A DNA stretch of 17,582 nucleotides from Burkholderiales bacterium (GTDB taxonomy: Bacteria; Pseudomonadota; Gammaproteobacteria; Burkholderiales; Burkholderiaceae_C). The notes beneath the pieces were generated by a model. It made no database searches, was not told the DNA's origin, and saw only the letters and a list, made by a program, of their open reading frames with translations. The translations under genes were made by a program, and so were the position numbers. The stretch spans positions 1 through 17,582 of the forward strand of contig SXSX01000125.1 of assembly GCA_005793295.1 (NCBI GenBank). Direction: 5' to 3'. This document shows, piece after piece, positions 14,366-17,582 of the stretch. Each line of letters starts with the position of its first letter. The stretch's first letter is position 1.

Positions 14366-15114
14366 CGCCCCGTCTCCAAGCGCTGTGCGAAGTACTCTGG
14401 CAACGCAGTCGCACGAATGGCGGCCGCAGCGCCAGCGTTGTCATAGCGAACGCGGTGGAAAGTGAGGTGCGCTCGGTCTGGGTCAAACAGGGTGTACATG
14501 GCCTGAGGGTTGCCGTCTCGCGGTTGGCCCACCGAGCCGACGGTTGCTAACCACTGCCGGTGTTTGGGAACAGGAATTGCAACCCCACTTTGCGGAGTAA
14601 AAGGCATGAGCGCGGATTCAGCACCGCGGTAGTACAGGGTCTGGGCATGCACATGTCCACCGAACACATAGCGCACCCCGTTGAACTGTTGAGCCGCATC
14701 TAAACTGGCGGTTGCGGACCTGGTGTCACTGACATAACGCCACAACGCGGGGTCGTTCACGCTGGCATGCACCAATAAAGCCGAACCCACTTGTAAGGTC
14801 AAAGGGAGTTGATCCAGCCAAGTGCGCTGTGCGCTGGAGAGTTGCGCATGGGTCCATGCTGCTGATGTGTCGCCTAAATTTTGCGGCGTCAAAGGCGGAC
14901 GAACCGCGCCTTGATCGTGATTGCCTTTGAGGACAAGTGCGCCTTCTTCTGTCATCAGCATGATGCGATCAACGACTGCGCCAGGATGGGCTCCGTAACC
15001 TACTAAGTCTCCTAAAAACGCAAAGCGTTGCGCTCCTTGGGCGCGAGCGTGTGCCAAGCAGGCCTCTAGCGCGTGCAAGTTGCTGTGGATATCGGAAAGC
15101 AGAGCCAGTTTCAT
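14362..15114 (-). CDS. Calcineurin-like metallophosphoesterase
   Basis: A 250-residue cytoplasmic phosphoesterase with a complete two-metal centre: SDIHSN (Asp8, His10), GDLVGYG (Asp36), GNHD (Asn65, His66), HAS (His116) and GGHVH (His154, His156). The C-terminal TVGSVGQPRDGNPQAMYTLF is typical of the small YfcE/MJ0936-like group, which includes phosphodiesterases and broad phosphatases. The open frame extends upstream to 15234, inside the permease gene, but the family begins at MKLALLSDIHSN. The ATG at 15114 is therefore chosen, 17 bp after the permease stop; its Shine-Dalgarno is poor. The 4-bp overlap with the following kinase gene makes it a candidate partner of that kinase. Its substrate (phosphoprotein, nucleotide or other) cannot be read from the sequence. 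Confidence 0.92.
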   Translation of the reverse strand: MKLALLSDIHSNLHALEACLAHARAQGAQRFAFLGDLVGYGAHPGAVVDRIMLMTEEGALVLKGNHDQGAVRPPLTPQNLGDTSAAWTHAQLSSAQRTWLDQLPLTLQVGSALLVHASVNDPALWRYVSDTRSATASLDAAQQFNGVRYVFGGHVHAQTLYYRGAESALMPFTPQSGVAIPVPKHRQWLATVGSVGQPRDGNPQAMYTLFDPDRAHLTFHRVRYDNAGAAAAIRATALPEYFAQRLETGR

Positions 15115-15131
15115 GAGGATGGCTCGTAAGG

Positions 15132-15941
15132 TTATTGCCCGAACCGTTTGCGCGTTAAGCCCAAAGCCACCCAAAAAGACACCACGGCATAGGCCAATAA
15201 AACACTGCCATGGCCAATGACATTGACAGGCCACTGGTCCATAAACAAAGGCCGAACCAATGCAACCGCATGCGACAAAGGCAGCCAGTCAGCAACCAAT
15301 CGCACGGCAGGTGGCAATTGTTCCAAGGGGAAGAACACACCACTTAAAAACATGGTGGGAGTCAAAAACAAGGTGAAGTAATAGGTAAAAAAGTCATATC
15401 CTTTGGCCATGGCGTTAAACACCAAAGCCATGGAGCTAAACGTAATCCCCACGCCCAGCAAGATCGGCCACGCCAAAAGCAGTTTCGGACTTTGGCTGAT
15501 TTGCAGTGCCAACATCACGCCCAAAATCGCTGTCACCGTGAACAGCGCTTTGAACGCAGCCCAGAGCATTTCAGCCAAGACAATGTCGTCCAAGCCTACG
15601 GGCGCATTCATGATGCCGTCCCATGTCTTTTGCACATGCATGCGTGAAAACGCCGAGTAAAGTGCCTCAAACGAGGCGGCTTGCATGGCGCTCATGCAAA
15701 TGGAGCCACTGGCTAAAAACAAAATATAGGGAACGGGCTGGCCGTCCACTGTGATTTGCCCCACCAAGGCTCCCATGCCATAACCAAAGGCGACCAACCA
15801 CATCAAGGGTTCGGCAATATTTCCCACCAAACTCGGAATAGCCAGCTTGCGCCAGACTAAAAGATTGCGTAAAAAAACGGGCCAAAAGCGCAGCGATAAG
15901 CGTGGAGCACGCCATGGGTTTTGCGTTGGAGTGTTTTGCAT
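15132..15941 (-). CDS. ABC-2 type exporter permease, NodJ-like
   Basis: A 269-residue inner-membrane subunit of an ABC-2 exporter (PF01061) with about six hydrophobic segments and a short cytoplasmic N terminus. Family-like stretches are RNLLVWRKLAIPSLVGNIAEPLMWLVAFGYGMG, WDGIMNAPVGLDDIVLAEMLWAAFKA, and FLTPTMFLSGVFFPLEQLPPAVR...LPLSHAVALVRPL, the last being typical of NodJ and related exporters. NodJ exports lipochitin oligosaccharide in rhizobia, but NodIJ-like pairs are common in non-nodulating betaproteobacteria with unknown cargo. No nod genes are present. It starts 1 bp after the ATPase stop, so the two are one translational unit. Confidence 0.9.
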   Translation of the reverse strand: MQNTPTQNPWRAPRLSLRFWPVFLRNLLVWRKLAIPSLVGNIAEPLMWLVAFGYGMGALVGQITVDGQPVPYILFLASGSICMSAMQAASFEALYSAFSRMHVQKTWDGIMNAPVGLDDIVLAEMLWAAFKALFTVTAILGVMLALQISQSPKLLLAWPILLGVGITFSSMALVFNAMAKGYDFFTYYFTLFLTPTMFLSGVFFPLEQLPPAVRLVADWLPLSHAVALVRPLFMDQWPVNVIGHGSVLLAYAVVSFWVALGLTRKRFGQ

Positions 15942-15942
15942 A

Positions 15943-16869
15943 TCAGGCGTCTTCGCGGATCTGGCGTCCAGTGAGTTTGAGAAAAAGGTCTTCTAAATTG
16001 GCAGGGCGATGCAAGGTGCGCAGCGCAGGGTATTGCCCCAAAGCATTCAGAAGATCCGTGGCGGTATGGGTATAGAAAAACACCGTTTCTCCGCTAACCT
16101 CAACCCGCGCAGCCAGTGCTGCTAGCGGACTCTTTGCCAGCGCTAAAGCGCCCACGCCAAAGACTTCGACTACATCCGGCTCAAGGTACTGCGTGATCAG
16201 GTCACGCGGTGCGCCCTCGGCAATTTTTTTACCATGGTCTAGCACCAACAGGCGCGAGCACAAGCGCTCGGCCTCATCCATAAAGTGGGTGGTTAAGAGA
16301 ATCGATTTACCCTGCTGCAAGAGAAGCTGCAAACGCTCCCACATCAAATGTCTGGCTTGAGGGTCTAGTCCCGTGGTGGGTTCGTCAAGCAACAACAAAC
16401 GTGGGTCATTGACCAATGCGCGAGCCAAGCTCAGACGCCGCTTCATGCCGCCAGAGAGTTCGCCGGGTTTGGCTTTGGCTTTGCTGGTAAGCGAGGCAAA
16501 CTCTAAAAGCGCAGGAATGCGCTCCTGGATCGCTGCGTCTTTCATACCGAAATAGCGGCCGTAAACCAGTAAATTCTCGGCGCAGTTGAAATCGGGGTCG
16601 AGCGTATCAAGTTGCGTGACCACGCCTAACTGCGCTTTAATCGCCAGCGCATCGCGTGGCATCTGCAATCCCAGCGCGGTGATGGTTCCGCTGTCGGGAG
16701 CTGTCAGCCCCAAGCACATCCGAATAGTGGTCGTTTTACCTGCGCCGTTGGGCCCGATAACGCCCAAGCATTCACCCGGCGCGATCGAGAAAGAAAGGTC
16801 ATCGACCACGGTGTTGTCACCAAAGCGTTTGCTTAAGTGCGCGACCTCAAATAAAGAATCCATTGTCAT
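15943..16869 (-). CDS. ABC transporter ATP-binding subunit, NodI-like
   Basis: The 308-residue ATPase partner of the downstream permease. Visible motifs are Walker A (GPNGAGKTT, 39-47), the Q-loop (VTQLDTL, Gln86), signature LSGGMKR (138-144), Walker B with D-loop (LLLLDEPTTGLDP, 158-170) and the switch His195 in LLTTHFMDEAE. The C-terminal part (about 210-308) contains a region before the final NLEDLFLKLTGRQIRE, which is typical of DrrA/NodI-type exporters. The ATG at 16869 is used; a second ATG two codons on (16863) is equally possible, and neither has a strong Shine-Dalgarno. The gene follows amn after 35 bp and may share its transcript. Confidence 0.93.
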   Translation of the reverse strand: MTMDSLFEVAHLSKRFGDNTVVDDLSFSIAPGECLGVIGPNGAGKTTTIRMCLGLTAPDSGTITALGLQMPRDALAIKAQLGVVTQLDTLDPDFNCAENLLVYGRYFGMKDAAIQERIPALLEFASLTSKAKAKPGELSGGMKRRLSLARALVNDPRLLLLDEPTTGLDPQARHLMWERLQLLLQQGKSILLTTHFMDEAERLCSRLLVLDHGKKIAEGAPRDLITQYLEPDVVEVFGVGALALAKSPLAALAARVEVSGETVFFYTHTATDLLNALGQYPALRTLHRPANLEDLFLKLTGRQIREDA

Positions 16870-16904
16870 GAAAGTCGTAGGTAGAGTTAGGTGTATTGCT
16901 GCGT

Positions 16905-17582
16905 TTATTGAAAGGCCACTTCGGCAAAACTGCGCAATTTCCGGCTGTGCAATTGGTTGAGTCCGCGTTCACGTAAGAGCTCAATCGCACGCATACCTAT
17001 GCGCAAATGTTGGTCAACGCGCTCGCGGTAAAAGTGATTGGCCATGCCAGGCAATTTGATGTCACCGTGCAAGGGTTTGTCGCTGACACATAGCAGGGTG
17101 CCGTACGGCACCCGAAATCGAAAACCATTGGCTGCAATGGTCGCGCTTTCCATATCGAGGGCCACGGCGCGGCTTTGGCTAAAGCGCCGTTGGGGCTGGT
17201 TATTCGGTAAGAGTTCCCAGTTGCGGTTGTCGGTGGAGGCCACTGTGCCGGTTCGCAAAATGCTTTTGAGTGCAGCGCCTTGGAGGTGGGTGACATCGGC
17301 AACCGCCTGCTCTAATGCCAGCTGAATTTCAGCCAATGCCGGTATCGGAACCCACAAAGGCAATTCTTCATCGAGCACATGGTCTTCGCGGACATAGCCG
17401 TGGGCCAACACGTAGTCACCGAGTTGCTGGGTGTTACGCAATCCGGCGCAGTGCCCCAGCATGATCCAAGCGTGCGGGCGCAGCACCGCAATATGGTCGG
17501 TGATGTTTTTAGCGTTGGCGGGGCCCACGCCAATGTTGACCATGGTGATCCCGCTGCCGTCACTTCGAACCAAGTGGTAGCC
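16905..17582 (-). CDS. amn: AMP nucleosidase (C-terminal part; 5' end outside window)
   Basis: Amn hydrolyses AMP to adenine and ribose 5-phosphate and helps set adenylate pools. The visible 225 codons are the C-terminal catalytic, nucleoside-phosphorylase-like half of a protein that is about 484 residues long in E. coli. The frame is open to the window edge and reads GYHLVRSDGSGITMVNIGVGP, so the TTG at 17573 is not a real start. Diagnostic stretches are NITDHIAVLRPHAWIMLGHCAGLRNTQ, GDYVLAHGYVREDHVLDEELP, VPIPALAEIQLALE, LRTGTVASTDNRNWEL, VALDMESATIAANGFRFRVPYGTLLCVSDKPLHGDIKLPG and the final LHSRKLRSF. It is the most upstream gene seen of the minus-strand run; any promoter lies outside the window. 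Confidence 0.95.
   Translation of the reverse strand, partial: GYHLVRSDGSGITMVNIGVGPANAKNITDHIAVLRPHAWIMLGHCAGLRNTQQLGDYVLAHGYVREDHVLDEELPLWVPIPALAEIQLALEQAVADVTHLQGAALKSILRTGTVASTDNRNWELLPNNQPQRRFSQSRAVALDMESATIAANGFRFRVPYGTLLCVSDKPLHGDIKLPGMANHFYRERVDQHLRIGMRAIELLRERGLNQLHSRKLRSFAEVAFQ

Noticed and set aside
15115..15234. Upstream extension of the metallophosphoesterase
   Set aside because: It lies within the permease gene and is not family-like. The conserved MKLALLSDIH begins at the ATG at 15114.
1..17582. Search for CRISPR arrays, tRNAs, insertion sequences and phage or defence genes
   Set aside because: No regularly spaced repeats, cloverleaf-like sequences, transposase motifs or defence-type genes were seen by eye on either strand. 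Coding density leaves no room for them except the 165-bp gap before kup.

Overview
The window reads as ordinary, densely packed chromosome from a betaproteobacterium, most likely Burkholderiales and probably Comamonadaceae. This is judged from remembered protein resemblance (proA, the Acidithiobacillus-type gshA, kup, gshB, srkA, amn), moderately high GC, very short gaps, overlapping genes and several GTG/TTG starts. I see no tRNA, rRNA, insertion sequence, integrase, CRISPR array or phage gene. No gap between genes is longer than about 165 bases.

Layout. (1) 1-689, minus strand: the 5' part of a membrane-anchored gene cut by the window edge just where a GGDEF (diguanylate cyclase) domain should begin. 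(2) 727-7575, plus strand: proA, gshA, kup, a BenE-family transporter and gshB. They form one head-to-tail run that combines proline and glutathione synthesis with potassium uptake. (3) 7541-8560, minus strand: a YafJ-type class II glutamine amidotransferase, whose 3' end overlaps gshB by 35 bp, preceded by a 62-residue tautomerase. (4) 8638-10937, plus strand: a GT39-type membrane glycosyltransferase and a PAP2 phosphatase, overlapping at a TTG start. (5) 10944-17582, minus strand, in transcription order: amn (AMP nucleosidase, 5' part outside the window), a two-gene ABC-2 exporter, a metallophosphoesterase, a protein kinase fused to a universal-stress domain, srkA, and a DUF2520 Rossmann protein. 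These genes are almost all coupled by overlaps or gaps of 1-35 bp.

How they may work together. Region 2 links gamma-glutamyl chemistry (ProA, GshA, GshB) to K+ uptake, which suggests an osmotic/redox theme. The neighbouring amidotransferase belongs to the same broad family as the yeast glutathione-degrading factor Dug3, so it is a candidate for the opposite direction. Region 4 looks like an undecaprenyl-linked sugar transfer and recycling pair. Region 5 contains the most interesting unit: a phosphatase, a kinase-Usp fusion and SrkA translated back to back, which suggests a stress-phosphorylation module. No clearly new system is proven. These are testable associations, all inferred by reading and not by database search.
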